This document shows positions 1-8,430 of a DNA stretch of 12,500 nt, piece by piece. The position numbers were made by a program, and so were the translations under genes. The notes beneath the pieces are model-generated. The model was not told the DNA's origin. It worked only from the letters and a program-made list of their open reading frames with translations, and did no database searches. Source of the DNA: Halocaridina rubra (Eukaryota > Arthropoda > Malacostraca > Decapoda > Atyidae); assembly GCA_037179515.1 (NCBI GenBank), contig JAXCGZ010004155.1, positions 17,501 to 30,000 on the forward strand. Reading direction: 5' to 3'. Every line of letters starts with the position of its first letter. Position 1 is the first letter of the stretch.

Positions 1-75
1 TAACCATCTGTGGTGTAGTGGTAGCGCCTTGACTTAGTAATCATAAGTCCTAGGTTCGAATCCCGGTCGGGGTAA
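1..75 (+). mobile_element. tRNA-derived SINE head (or decayed tRNA-like sequence)
   Basis: Positions 53-63 match the RNA polymerase III B-box consensus (GGTTCGAATCC). Positions 11-21 (TGGTGTAGTGG) resemble an A box. Positions 28-50 can fold a 6-bp anticodon-like stem with a 7-base loop. The outer acceptor stem is poor: only about three clean pairs between positions 3-9 and 67-73. The T-arm has one mismatch and one wobble. The sequence runs into AAGAAAAAAAATGAATC and then (AT)n. A tRNA-shaped head with a weak acceptor stem followed by an A-rich stretch is typical of a SINE rather than a working tRNA gene. It starts at the window edge, so its true 5' end is not visible. Confidence 0.55.
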
Positions 76-87
76 GAAAAAAAATGA

Positions 88-90
<3 letters not shown>

Positions 91-177
<87 letters not shown>

Positions 178-200
178 ATTGTGTGTGTCTGTGTGTGTGT
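91..200. repeat. Compound microsatellite (AT)n-(GT)n
   Basis: About 86 bp of nearly pure AT, with one ATACAT interruption near 153-158, is followed from about 180 by a GT run with one TGTCTG interruption. The GT end abuts the 3' tail of LINE copy A at 201. Read on the LINE's strand, the order is LINE tail, then (AC)n, then (AT)n. Confidence 0.95.
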
Positions 201-866
201 GACTCCCAGATTGCAATTACCAAATTGTGATTACGGGAGAGAGCCCTAATCTTGCAACTCACCGTCTCAAAATTGCTTCCATTTTGTATTTAGTGTCACT
301 TAACATACATGCCCTTAAAACTATGCGAATTCCAATCTTCAATATTTTTTAAACTGAAAAACATACTTCCTTCCATCCTGCATCCTGCAAAGAAGTTTTC
401 TTACTAAACTTCAAACTATGACCTCTAGTTCTAGTGCCAGCCATATCAAAATATCGATCCCTATCCACTTTGATATAACCATGAAGGAATTTAAAAACCG
501 TCACCAAATCACCATCAAGTCTTATTACCTCAGCTTCTACTCATAACTGAGATTGAGTATTTCTAGCCCCAGCTTCGTGGCATGTCTTTGAGCTTTTTCT
601 ATTTAAATTTTCTGCATTTTCAGGTGTGGATTCGAAAAGGGGGCTGCAAATTCAAACTTAGGTCTCACATAGGTTACTTAAATATTTCTGAACATTTCCT
701 TGTCCATGTGTCTGAAGGCTACTCTTACATTTGCCAAGAAAGCATATAGTGCCTTTAGTATGCCATTTATATGCAATTCTGGAGACAAACTTGCGAGTAT
801 ATTTACTCCTTGATCTCTCTCATTCTCCATATCTTGCAGTTCTGGTGCTGCTATTGAGTATCCAAG
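201..866 (-). mobile_element. LINE copy A: 5'-truncated CR1/L2-like non-LTR retrotransposon 3' fragment
   Basis: On the minus strand this matches the last part of ORF2 and the 3' UTR of copies B, C and D in this window. It holds two 14-bp tail units (201-214 and 215-228), a decayed 3' hairpin at 233-265, the position of the ORF2 stop at 290-292, and the C-terminal coding region up to about 866. There it recalls the shared stretch beginning near the LDYSV motif of copy C. The frame is open only over about 678-866. The rest carries indels, including a loss of about 30 bp near 330 compared with copy C. The 5' end is truncated, as is usual for target-primed insertion. The copy is non-functional and looks older than B or C. 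Confidence 0.85.
290..866 (-). pseudogene. ORF2 C-terminal relic of LINE copy A
   Basis: The segment translated from the minus strand at about 678-866 contains ENERDQGVNILASLSPE and AFRHMDKEMFRNI. These line up with ENERDLGVNILADLSPE and the identical AFRHMDKEMFRNI in copy C. Downstream, matches to the RGH, FFS and VV-WN blocks of the family are interrupted by frameshifts. The region lies beyond the RT catalytic core, so it was never catalytic on its own. It has no start codon of its own because the copy is 5' truncated. I call it a dead fragment with confidence, on the basis of identity to the other copies in the window. Confidence 0.75.
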
Positions 867-1040
867 CATACTACACATGTATTAAGTATGGAATATATTT
901 TCTGTAATATTTCCTTTTGCTGATATCACTGAGAGATTTGAGACGTTTCATTTAGACTTTATATTGATCAAGTAGAGTCACATCGTATTTGTTCATTTTA
1001 AGATCTCTTTTTATCTGCTTTCTGATGTGAATTGCATCTT
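867..1040. other. Unassigned AT-rich spacer between LINE copies A and B
   Basis: I see no open frame, tandem repeat, Pol III box or clear similarity to the LINE copies here. It may be host DNA between two insertions, or diverged 5' sequence of copy B. The boundary near 1040 is set only by where ORF1-like coding becomes recognisable downstream. Confidence 0.4.
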
Positions 1041-1068
1041 GTCATCTCAGGGACTGAGAGGTGGATAA

Positions 1069-1450
1069 TCCCAGGAGCCAACATGGAAGGAGAGACTTGA
1101 AGAAAATAAAGCTAGGGTTGTAAACCTGATAAGAAAGCTTGGAGTAGTTTGTGGTCCTGAGGATATTGTAAACATTCACCAACTGGCATATATTCGAGGG
1201 AAGGAAAGCCGAGACTAACAAGAGTAACCTTCGAGAGAGGGGAAACATGTATTGATATATTGTTGAGAAAAAAAGTCTAAAAGACCTTCAAGAATTCAAA
1301 GAAGTGTTCATTGGACGATACAGAACACAGGAAGAGATGGGAAAGATGAAAATCTTTTTGCAAGAGGCAAGAGGGTTAAATAAGGAAAGAAATAAAGAAG
1401 AGGAGATAAAGAAGATAATGACAGAAGATCAGGGGATGGGGCCTCATTAA
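1069..1450 (+). pseudogene. LINE copy B ORF1 C-terminal relic (nucleic-acid-binding, RRM-like type)
   Basis: The coding trace switches frame twice: frame 1 to a TAA at 1216-1218, frame 3 from 1215 to about 1270, then frame 2 to the TAA at 1448-1450. The stretch reads through LTRVTFERGE, a FKEVFIGRY block, and then an EA--LN--RN basic-acidic tail ending in GMGPH. The pattern V-F...L...F--VFI...T-EE...-EA---N is what I recall from RRM-like ORF1 proteins of arthropod CR1/L2-type LINEs; this is a family inference, not a search result. The same ending occurs in copy D at 12359-12500, where it is open and has 13 more codons before the common terminus. The N-terminal part is not recognisable. Confidence 0.6.
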
Positions 1451-1452
1451 GA

Positions 1453-2110
1453 TTGATATACACAAATGCTGATGGATTAGCTGGTAAGGCAGTAGAATTA
1501 AAAGATAGGATTCACAACAGTAAGGCAGATATATTAGCAATTACAGAGACTAAGTTGAGTGAGGACATAAACATTGTCACAATTTTTCCTAAGGGCTTCA
1601 GAATATTAAGGGTTGAAAGATCTGAGAGGACTGGTGGAGGGATAGCACTGCTCATAAGTGAAAGGATTCAAGTTGAAGAAATAAACTTGGCTATAGAAAG
1701 TGAGTTCATGGAGTTTCTTGTTGCTCGCATAAATATTGGATCAGAGAGCATTATAATAACTGTTGTATATAACCCACCAAGGAACCAAAATAGGCTAGAA
1801 GTTTATGAGGAAAGTCATATAGGTACTATTTAAGTCATAAACTCAGTTGTTAACATGGCACAGGAGAGAAAATGTAGGAGTTTGATTATGTGAGATTTTA
1901 ATCATTAAGAGATAGATTAGATAAATCTTGACCCACACAGTGGTGAGGACTCATTCGGGGCAAGATTCCTAGATTGCGTATAAGGGAATTTCCTACACCA
2001 ACATGTAATGGAACCAACGAGGGCCAGGGGTGAGGATGAGTTATCGCTACTTGATTTAGTATTCACTTGAGTATGAACCACCAATTGGAAAGAGTGACCA
2101 CTGTGTGTTG
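1453..2110 (+). pseudogene. LINE copy B ORF2 endonuclease domain (broken)
   Basis: This encodes an exonuclease-endonuclease-phosphatase type endonuclease, which nicks target DNA and provides the primer for reverse transcription. Visible motifs: YTNADGL with the catalytic Asn; AITETKLSED with the catalytic Glu; GGGIALLI; VVYNPPRN; a GDFN-like region whose first codon is now TGA; and SDH at about 2094-2102. Stops fall at 1831, 1891, 1906, 1918, 1981 and 2068, and about ten codons are lost between 2068 and 2075, where the frame changes. There is no ATG at the start: the frame opens at TTG 1453, two bases after the ORF1 stop at 1448-1450. The intact run is 126 codons (1453-1833). Copy D covers the same domain with different lesions. 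Confidence 0.8.
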
Positions 2111-2156
2111 TTGATGGAATATATCATTGCAGATATTCTGCCTGAGAGTAGAGGCA

Positions 2157-3036
2157 CAGATAGAAGATCATGGGCCGGTATTAGAGAACATCAACCTTAC
2201 AGCCACAGAGGTATGCAAAGCGCTGATGGAGTTAGATGTCCATAAGGCTACAGGTCCTGATGATATATCCCCTTATGTGCTTAAAAAATGCACAAACTCA
2301 ATATCAGTGGCATTAAGTATCATATTTAAAAAGTCACTGGAGTCACGGGAGATTCCAAGATGCTGGAAACAAGCAAACATGATACCTATCTTCAAAAAGG
2401 TGAGAAGGGATACGGCTCTAAACAATAGACCAGTTTCCTTGACCAGCATAATTTATAAAGTTATGGAGAAACTACTAAGGAAACATATCTCTCTTCACTT
2501 GGAATCCTTCAACTTTTTGTCAGTGAGGCAACATGGCTTCAGAAAAGGTAGATCAACAGTAACAAACTTATTAGAATTTTATGATGAGGTAAGCCGAATC
2601 TTACAGGAAAGATAGGACTAGGCAGATTGCATATTCCTATACTTCCAGAAATCATTTGACACTGTTCCACATGGGAGACTTATTACGAAGCTGTAAGCAA
2701 TGGCTAGAATAGGTGGAAATGTTTTGGAATGGATAAAAACTTACTTAGAAGGAAGGGAACAGAGGATTAAAGTAAGACACCCAGTGTCTGAATGGAGATG
2801 AGTTAGTAGTGGAGTTCCACAGGGTTCAGTTTTAGTGCCACTTTTGTTCCTTATAGATGTAAATGACCTACCAGAGTCTGCAAATTCATTCATGAGTATG
2901 TTTGCAGATGATGCAAAGATTGTGAAGAAAATAGAAAACGAGAACAATGGTAGAGAACGTCAGAAAGATCTAAATAGTCTGCATGAGTGGTCAGAAGAGG
3001 CGCTAATGAAATTCAATTCTTCAAAATGTAAAGTAT
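2157..3036 (+). pseudogene. LINE copy B ORF2 reverse transcriptase domain (broken)
   Basis: RNA-directed DNA polymerase domain for target-primed reverse transcription. In frame 3 it shows the fingers motif ATGPDDISPYVLKK, IPRCWKQA, RPVSLTSIIYKVMEKLL, QHGFRKGRSTVTNLLEFYDEV, then LYFQKSFDTVPHG (block A with the catalytic Asp; the usual Ala before Phe-Asp is Ser), SGVPQGSVL and MFADDAKIV with the catalytic FADD at 2901-2912. Stops lie at 2613, 2619, 2694 and 2799. The longest open run is 2127-2615. A one-base insertion near 3030 shifts the frame, and the C-terminal region continues in frame 1. The upstream edge follows the large deletion near 2150. All catalytic blocks are still readable, so loss of function comes from stops and shifts rather than motif erosion. 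Confidence 0.85.
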
Positions 3037-3696
3037 ATGAGAATGGGTACAAGTGCAAGAAGGCCCAAGCTTGACTACTCGGTGGCTGGAGTACATCTTC
3101 AAGAGACAGAAAATGAGAGAGATCTGGGAGTAAACATACTGGCAGATTTGTCTCCAGAAATCCATATAAATGGCATAGTAAGGGCAGAATATGCCTTCTT
3201 ATCAAATGTAAGGGTAGCCTTCAGGCACATGGACAAGGAAATGTTCAGAAATATTCATGTATTCTATGTGAGGCCAAAATTTGAATATGCAGCCCCCTTT
3301 TGGAATCCGCACTTGAAAAAGCACATAGCTAAGCTTGAAAAAGTTCAAAGCTATGCCACGAAACTGGTGCCAGAAATACACAATCTCAGTTATGATGAGA
3401 GGCTAGAGGAATTAGCCTTACCAGCACTCGAAGCTAGAAGATTGAGGGGGGATATGGTGACAGTCTTTAAATTCCTTCATGGTTATGAGAGAGTGGATAG
3501 GGATCGATATTTTGATATGATAGGCTCTAGAACTAGAGGTCATAGTTTGGAGCTTCGTAAGAAAACATCTTTGCAGGATGTAAGGAAATACTTTTTCAGT
3601 GTAAGAGTAGTTGACAATTGGAATTCGCTAAGCGAGGAGGTAGTTAATGCTATCTCAATCCATAGTTTTAAGGACAGGCATGATAATTATCACTAA
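3037..3696 (+). pseudogene. LINE copy B ORF2 C-terminal region (open, conserved, function unknown)
   Basis: A 219-codon open stretch runs from an internal ATG at 3037 to TAA at 3694-3696. That ATG is only the point where the frame opens after the shift, not a real start. The region follows the RT thumb in CR1/L2-group elements. It contains ERDLGVNI, AFRHMDKEMFRN, YAAPFWNPHLKKHI, a KLEKVQ--ATKLVPE block, LEARR-RGDMVTVFKFLHG, RTRGHSL-LRKKT and FFSVRVVDNWN. About 19 of roughly 208 residues differ from copy C, so the two are about 91% identical over this part (hand count). No catalytic role is known to me. Its strong conservation between copies argues that it was under selection in the active element. 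Confidence 0.8.
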
Positions 3697-3720
3697 GTAG
3701 AAAGTGGAACCGATCAGGAG

Positions 3721-3753
3721 ACGGGAAGATACGAGCTTTAGGCTCTTTCCCGT
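3721..3753 (+). ncRNA. LINE 3' UTR stem-loop (copy B)
   Basis: ACGGGAAGA pairs with TCTTTCCCGT with one bulge, enclosing GAGC-TTTAG-GCTC. The same structure lies at 4224-4256 (copy C), 5143-5175 (copy D) and, decayed, 233-265 (copy A). In other CR1/L2-group LINEs a 3' stem-loop is the recognition site for the element's own RT. That role is inferred here from position and conservation. Confidence 0.6.
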
Positions 3754-3757
3754 AAAC

Positions 3758-3771
3758 ACAACTACGTAATC
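3758..3771 (+). repeat. LINE 3' tail unit, copy B (one 14-bp unit)
   Basis: ACAACTACGTAATC follows the hairpin by four bases and runs directly into ACATAC repeats. The same unit occurs twice in copy C (4192-4205, 4206-4219), twice in copy D (5111-5124, 5125-5138) and twice in copy A (201-214, 215-228). It marks the LINE 3' end. Confidence 0.75.
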
Positions 3772-4193
<422 letters not shown>

Positions 4194-4223
4194 TTACCTA
4201 ATTGTGATTACCTAATTGTGTTT

Positions 4224-4256
4224 ACGGGAAAGAGCCCAAAGCTCGTATCTTCCCGT
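4224..4256 (-). ncRNA. LINE 3' UTR stem-loop (copy C, best preserved)
   Basis: On the minus strand ACGGGAAGA pairs with TCTTTCCCGT, with an inner GAGC-TTTGG-GCTC hairpin. Apart from two loop bases it is the same as copy B. Confidence 0.6.
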
Positions 4257-4280
4257 CTCCTGATCGCTTCCATTTTATAC

Positions 4281-5113
<833 letters not shown>

Positions 5114-5142
5114 TACCTAATTGTAAGTACATAATTGTGCAT

Positions 5143-5175
5143 ACGGGGAAGAGCCCCAAGCTTGTAACTTCCTGT
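5143..5175 (-). ncRNA. LINE 3' UTR stem-loop (copy D)
   Basis: Same position relative to the tail as in copies B and C. The outer stem is kept with substitutions (ACAGGAAG with CTTCCCCGT on the minus strand) and the inner GAGC is changed to AAGC. Confidence 0.5.
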
Positions 5176-5199
5176 CTCCTTGTTGGTTCCAGTTTCTAC

Positions 5200-5869
5200 T
5201 TAGCGATACTTATGATACTTATCATTGAACCTATGGATTGAGTTAGCATTAACTACCTCCTCGCTTAGCAAATTCCAATTATCTCCTCCTCTTATACTAA
5301 AGAAAAAAAAAGTACTTCCTTATATTCTGCAAAGATGTTTTCATACGAAGTTTCAAACTCTGACCTCTAGTTCTAGTGCCAGCCATTTCAAAATATCGAT
5401 CCCTATCCACTCTGTCATAACCATGAAGGAACTTAAAAACTGTCATCATATCCCCTTAATTCTTATGGCATCGAGCGATGGCAAGTCTAATTACCTCATC
5501 CTCTCCTCATAACTAGGATTGCATATTTCTGGTACCAGTTTTGTGGCCTGTCCTTGAACTTTTTCCAGCTTAACTACTTGCTTATTCAAGTGTGTTTTGC
5601 AATTTTAATATTTTGCCCATCCTGATCTCAAAATCGAAAAAAAAAATGCGATTCTGGAGAAAAATCTGCAAGTATGTTTACGACTATGTCTCTCTCATTT
5701 TCTGTCTCTTGAAGTTCTGCTCCCGTCCTTTGGTAGTCAAGCTTGGGCCTTATTGCATTTGTACCCATTCTCATTACCTTACATTAACAAGTATTGATTT
5801 TCATTAGCCACTTTTCTTACCACTCCTGCAGACTATGTAGGTCTTCCTGAAGTTCTATACCATTGCTCT
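5200..5869 (-). pseudogene. ORF2 C-terminal relic of LINE copy D
   Basis: The minus-strand coding trace runs from the segment after the RT catalytic box (near 5865) to a stop at 5200-5202. Nucleotide similarity to copy C is clear throughout, for example the stretches coding for RFVMRMG-like, ENERD and RDRYFDMAGTR-like blocks, but frameshifts break it into short runs. A stretch of about 45 bp near 5595-5650 does not match the other copies and replaces the region coding for the VRP-LEYAAPFWNP and AFRHMD blocks. The upstream part of this same gene lies at 10334-12358. Confidence 0.75.
5866..5869. repeat. Target-site duplication CTCT (left)
   Basis: CTCT precedes the 5' LTR and is repeated at 10330-10333 after the 3' LTR. 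Copy B, aligned to the joined flanks, supports a single ancestral copy. Four bases is usual for Ty3/gypsy integration. Confidence 0.85.
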
Positions 5870-6164
5870 TATACAAACGTACAAATTGTAAGTAAAATAT
5901 TTTATCAAAATATGTAATTATTGTAAATAGGTAATCATTTAGTAATTATTAAGTTATTTTAAAGTTGCATTTAATGGGTCAATAATTACTCTTGGGTTGT
6001 TTGTGATTCCTCCCACTGAAATAGCTGTACATATATATAACTCTGAAGTTGGTCATTAAATCAGTTCAATATTCTGCTTGTATTAGTGAACATCCTCTTT
6101 TATATATTAAGTAAAATAACTCTTGCTTTCCGTTTGCAGTAGAGAAGTAACTACAGTCGTTACA
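5870..6164 (+). repeat. 5' LTR of the Ty3/gypsy element
   Basis: 295 bp, matching 10035-10329 without gaps. It ends CGTTACA. It starts TATACAAACG here and TTTACAAACG in the 3' copy; an ancestral TG start would restore the usual TG...CA ends, which is an inference. It carries the core promoter at 6032-6066. Confidence 0.92.
6032..6066 (+). promoter_or_regulatory. LTR core promoter: TATA box plus initiator
   Basis: TATATATAA at 6032-6040 and TCAGTT at 6061-6066. The latter matches the arthropod initiator consensus TCAKTY. The initiator A (6063) is 31 bases after the start of TATA. The 3' LTR keeps the same spacing (TATAAAAAA from 10197, TCAGTT from 10226, with its A at 10228). Transcription would therefore start near 6063, defining the U3/R border. 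No experimental support is available from sequence alone. Confidence 0.6.
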
Positions 6165-6165
6165 T

Positions 6166-6181
6166 TGGTGACCCCGGAGTG
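6166..6181 (+). promoter_or_regulatory. Primer binding site, tRNA-Trp-like
   Basis: TGGTGACCCCGGAGTG starts two bases after the 5' LTR. Animal tRNA-Trp ends in a sequence whose complement begins TGGTGACCCCGACGTG, so 14 of 16 bases fit (comparison from memory). A tRNA-Trp primer is a reported trait of CsRn1-type elements. Confidence 0.7.
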
Positions 6182-6202
6182 TTTCTATCTCTCACCTACA
6201 CT

Positions 6203-7020
6203 ATGACAGACATCAAACCTTCTACAGTGGCAACAGACCCTATTGCTAACTTCAAACTCCCGATGTTCTCCACTATCGACGCCCACATCTGGTTCCGACG
6301 TGCAGAACTACAATTTCCTTTAAAGAGGATTACAAATTCCGGAACATAAGCTGATCATGTTTTATCATCCATTCCTGACACACTCTTTCCCCAGATATTA
6401 GACTGGTTGGAATCCCAGGGTGACAATGCCATCGCATACCAGGACATGAACCTTCCTCTTGAAGAAATTCTCTCCATCTCCAGAGAAAAGAGTTAAAATT
6501 ATATTTGACCTTTCAAAACAGGCACTAGGTGATCAGCGCCCTTCTGATGCACTTGCTGAGGTGAGAGCTATTGCCCATCTTCCTCCCGACAGTTTGGGTA
6601 CCAGTCAGGCAACAGATATACTCCTTGCCCTTTGGTTACAGCGTCTTCCTGAATCTATCCGTGCTGCAATCACAGATTTTTCAACTTTCAATGATGCAGC
6701 TCTGGCAGCCCGTGCAGACAGTCTTCTCGATGCACACAATGCAGCTAGTCGTCCACCAATATATGCCAGCAAACCTACTAATATTACCAATATCAATCAC
6801 ATGTACTCCAACCCTCCAGACGAAGCCGTCGCTACTGTCACATCTTCATCTCAATCATCATTCTACAACAATGCCCTCACACGTCCTCAAGCTAAAGAAA
6901 TTACCTCATATTTTCACGAAAGACTGGGTCACATCCAAACTCTGTTACTATGATGCCCGCTTTGGTCACACCACCAAAAACTGCAAAAAAACATGTATAT
7001 GGGCAAAAAACTTGCTTTAA
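6203..7020 (+). pseudogene. gag relic of the Ty3/gypsy element
   Basis: Structural polyprotein (capsid and nucleocapsid) that packages the element RNA. It starts at ATG 6203, about 20 bases after the primer site, with TAA at 6347-6349 and a shift from frame 2 to frame 3 near 6455. The frame-3 run encodes KKFSPSPEKRV, LGDQRPSDALAEVRAIAHL and LLALWLQRLPESIRAAI, a capsid pattern of CsRn1/Kabuki-type elements as I recall them. Near 6935 it shifts to frame 1, which carries the nucleocapsid box C-x2-D-x9-C-x3-C: Cys at 6943, Asp at 6952 (His expected), Cys at 6982 and 6994. Stop TAA at 7018-7020. The capsid start is plausible for the family. The His-to-Asp change would disturb zinc binding. The gene is dead. 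Confidence 0.82.
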
Positions 7021-7042
7021 GGTCGTCGCTGCCTGCGGCAGC
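7005..7042 (+). promoter_or_regulatory. Candidate -1 ribosomal frameshift site at the gag/pol overlap
   Basis: A AAA AAC at 7005-7011 is in gag phase (codons AAA 7006-7008, AAC 7009-7011), followed by a gag stop three codons later (7018). A -1 slip after AAC places the next codon at 7011, exactly the protease frame. A GC-rich hairpin (GCTGCC 7028-7033, loop TGC, GGCAGC 7037-7042) begins 16 bases downstream, further than the usual 5-9. The alternative is loss of one A from a run of seven, which would have given one continuous frame. Confidence 0.5.
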
Positions 7043-7343
7043 CTCTGTCTCAATTAATGATTTCTTCCTAGTTGATTCCATTACAGGTATCAAATTCTTG
7101 GTTGACACAGGTGCCTGCAGGTCTCTCATCCTGAGATCCATGGTCCACAGTGGTTGTAGTTCAGGTACTGACAACAAATTGGTAGCTGCCAACGGGTCTC
7201 GCATCACTACTTATGGATACAAAGTTCTCCAGCTATCCTTAGCCAACAGAACATTGACATAGAAATTTATTATTGCAGATGTTTCTCTACCTCTCATTGG
7301 AGCTGATTTTCTTGCACGTTTCCATCTCCTCGTCGATGTTGAC
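7011..7343 (+). pseudogene. Aspartic protease domain of pol (one stop)
   Basis: Retropepsin that would cut the Gag-Pol polyprotein. In frame 3 it shows FLVDTGA with the active-site Asp-Thr-Gly at 7104-7112, then AANGSRI (flap region), and LIGADFLARF (the hydrophobic-hydrophobic-Gly motif) near 7300. The only lesion inside it is TAG at 7260-7262, where a Trp codon is likely ancestral from the family pattern. It works as a dimer in related elements. It is joined in frame with the RT that follows, so the two belong to one polyprotein. The start is not an independent ATG: the frame is entered from gag, probably by frameshifting at 7005-7011, though an ATG at 6993 lies in this frame. Confidence 0.85.
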
Positions 7344-8430
7344 AATCGCCGCCTCGTGGACACCGACACCTTATCCTCAGTTGCCATTGTTACCGCACCT
7401 GCTGACTTCGCTCTTCACATATCTAATGCCCAAGATGATTACTCCTTCCTGCAGTCTACATATCCTGAAGTCTTCAAACCAGAACTTCGCCTATCTTCCC
7501 GCACACCTGCAAGTCATGGTATTTTCCATTTCATACGAACTTCAGGTCCTCCAGTATTCTCAAAGTTTCGTCGGCTGTCTCCAGAAAAACTCACCACAAC
7601 AAAAAAGGTCTTCAGGACAATGGAAGAAATAGGTCTATGTCGAAAGGTATCCAGCCCATGGGCATCCCCATTGCACATAGTAATAAAAAAGGACGGCACA
7701 CTATGAAACTGCGGAGACTACAGGCGATTGAATATGATGACAGAACCTGATCATTACCCTCTTCCTAACATTGCTGATGTCACAACATACCTACATGGGG
7801 CCAAGATATTTTCCAAACTGGACTTGCTCAAAGGTTACTATCAAGTCCCTATGAATCCTGAAGACATTCCTAAGACAGCCATAACCACTCCCTTTGGAAC
7901 ATATAAGTTCAACTACTCTTGCTTCGGCCTCAGAAACGCCGGAGCCACTTTCCAATGCATGATGGATGAGATTTTGGGTGACCTACCCTTCTGTGTTGCT
8001 TATGTGGATGACATCCTAGTTTTCTCTCCTAATCATGACACCCACACCAAACTCCTCCACCAAGATCTTGAACGTCTACGCTCTGCTGGTCTCATCGTCA
8101 GGCACGACAAGTGTGAATCTGGAGTAAAAGAAGTAAAGTTCCTGGGACACTGTATCTTCTCCAAGGGTGTCCTTCCCTTCCAAGAAAAAGTAACCGCCAT
8201 CCAGACATTCCCTAAGCCTACTACTATCAAGGCCTTGCAAGAATTTGTGGGAATAGTCAACAATTACCATCGTTTTTTACCAAACATTGCTTCAATAATG
8301 ACTCCACTATTTACAGCACTGGCTGGAAAACCAAAATCACTATCCTGGTGCCCTGCCCAAGAAGAGGCCCTTAATTCTGCCAAAAAAGCTCTTTCTGCTG
8401 CAGCCCATCTTAACTTTCCAACACCTGGTC
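7344..8430 (+). pseudogene. Ty3/gypsy reverse transcriptase domain of pol
   Basis: Copies the element RNA into DNA. Frame 3, continuous with protease except TGA at 7704-7706. Motifs in order: PASHGIFHFI and GPPVFSKFRRLSPEKL (the RT entry of gypsy pol), SPWASPLHIVIKKDG, DYRRLN, PDHYPLPNI, FSKLDLLKGYYQVPM with catalytic Asp at 7821, FGTYKFNYSCFGLRNAGATFQ, FCVAYVDDILVFS with YVDD at 8001-8012, GLIVRHDKCE, VKFLGHCI and the connection region ending near LSWCPAQEEAL. The block from 7728 to 8600 has no stop. All polymerase residues are kept. With only one nonsense change, this is the best preserved part of the element. Confidence 0.93.

Larger units (their letters stand above)
1040..3771 (+). mobile_element. 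LINE copy B: CR1/L2-like non-LTR retrotransposon, nearly full coding span but broken
   Basis: This is the only plus-strand LINE copy. In order it contains an ORF1 C-terminal relic (to 1450), an apurinic-type endonuclease (1453-about 2110), a deletion junction near 2150, the RT (to about 3030), the conserved C-terminal region (3037-3696), the 3' hairpin (3721-3753) and one 14-bp tail unit (3758-3771) before a microsatellite. Compared with copy D, about 515 bp between endonuclease and RT are missing. The RT blocks (GPDDISPYVLKKC; RPVSLTS; HGF-KGRS; FDTVPHG; GVPQGS; FADD) place it in the CR1/L2/jockey group by pattern. At least nine in-frame stops and several frameshifts show it is dead. Confidence 0.88.

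Noticed and set aside
1..75. Functional tRNA gene
   Set aside because: The acceptor stem pairs poorly and the T-arm has a mismatch; the A-rich run after it fits a SINE better.
5225..5807. Two plus-strand frames of 71-95 codons
   Set aside because: They are antisense to the decayed ORF2 end of LINE copy D and show no known motif.
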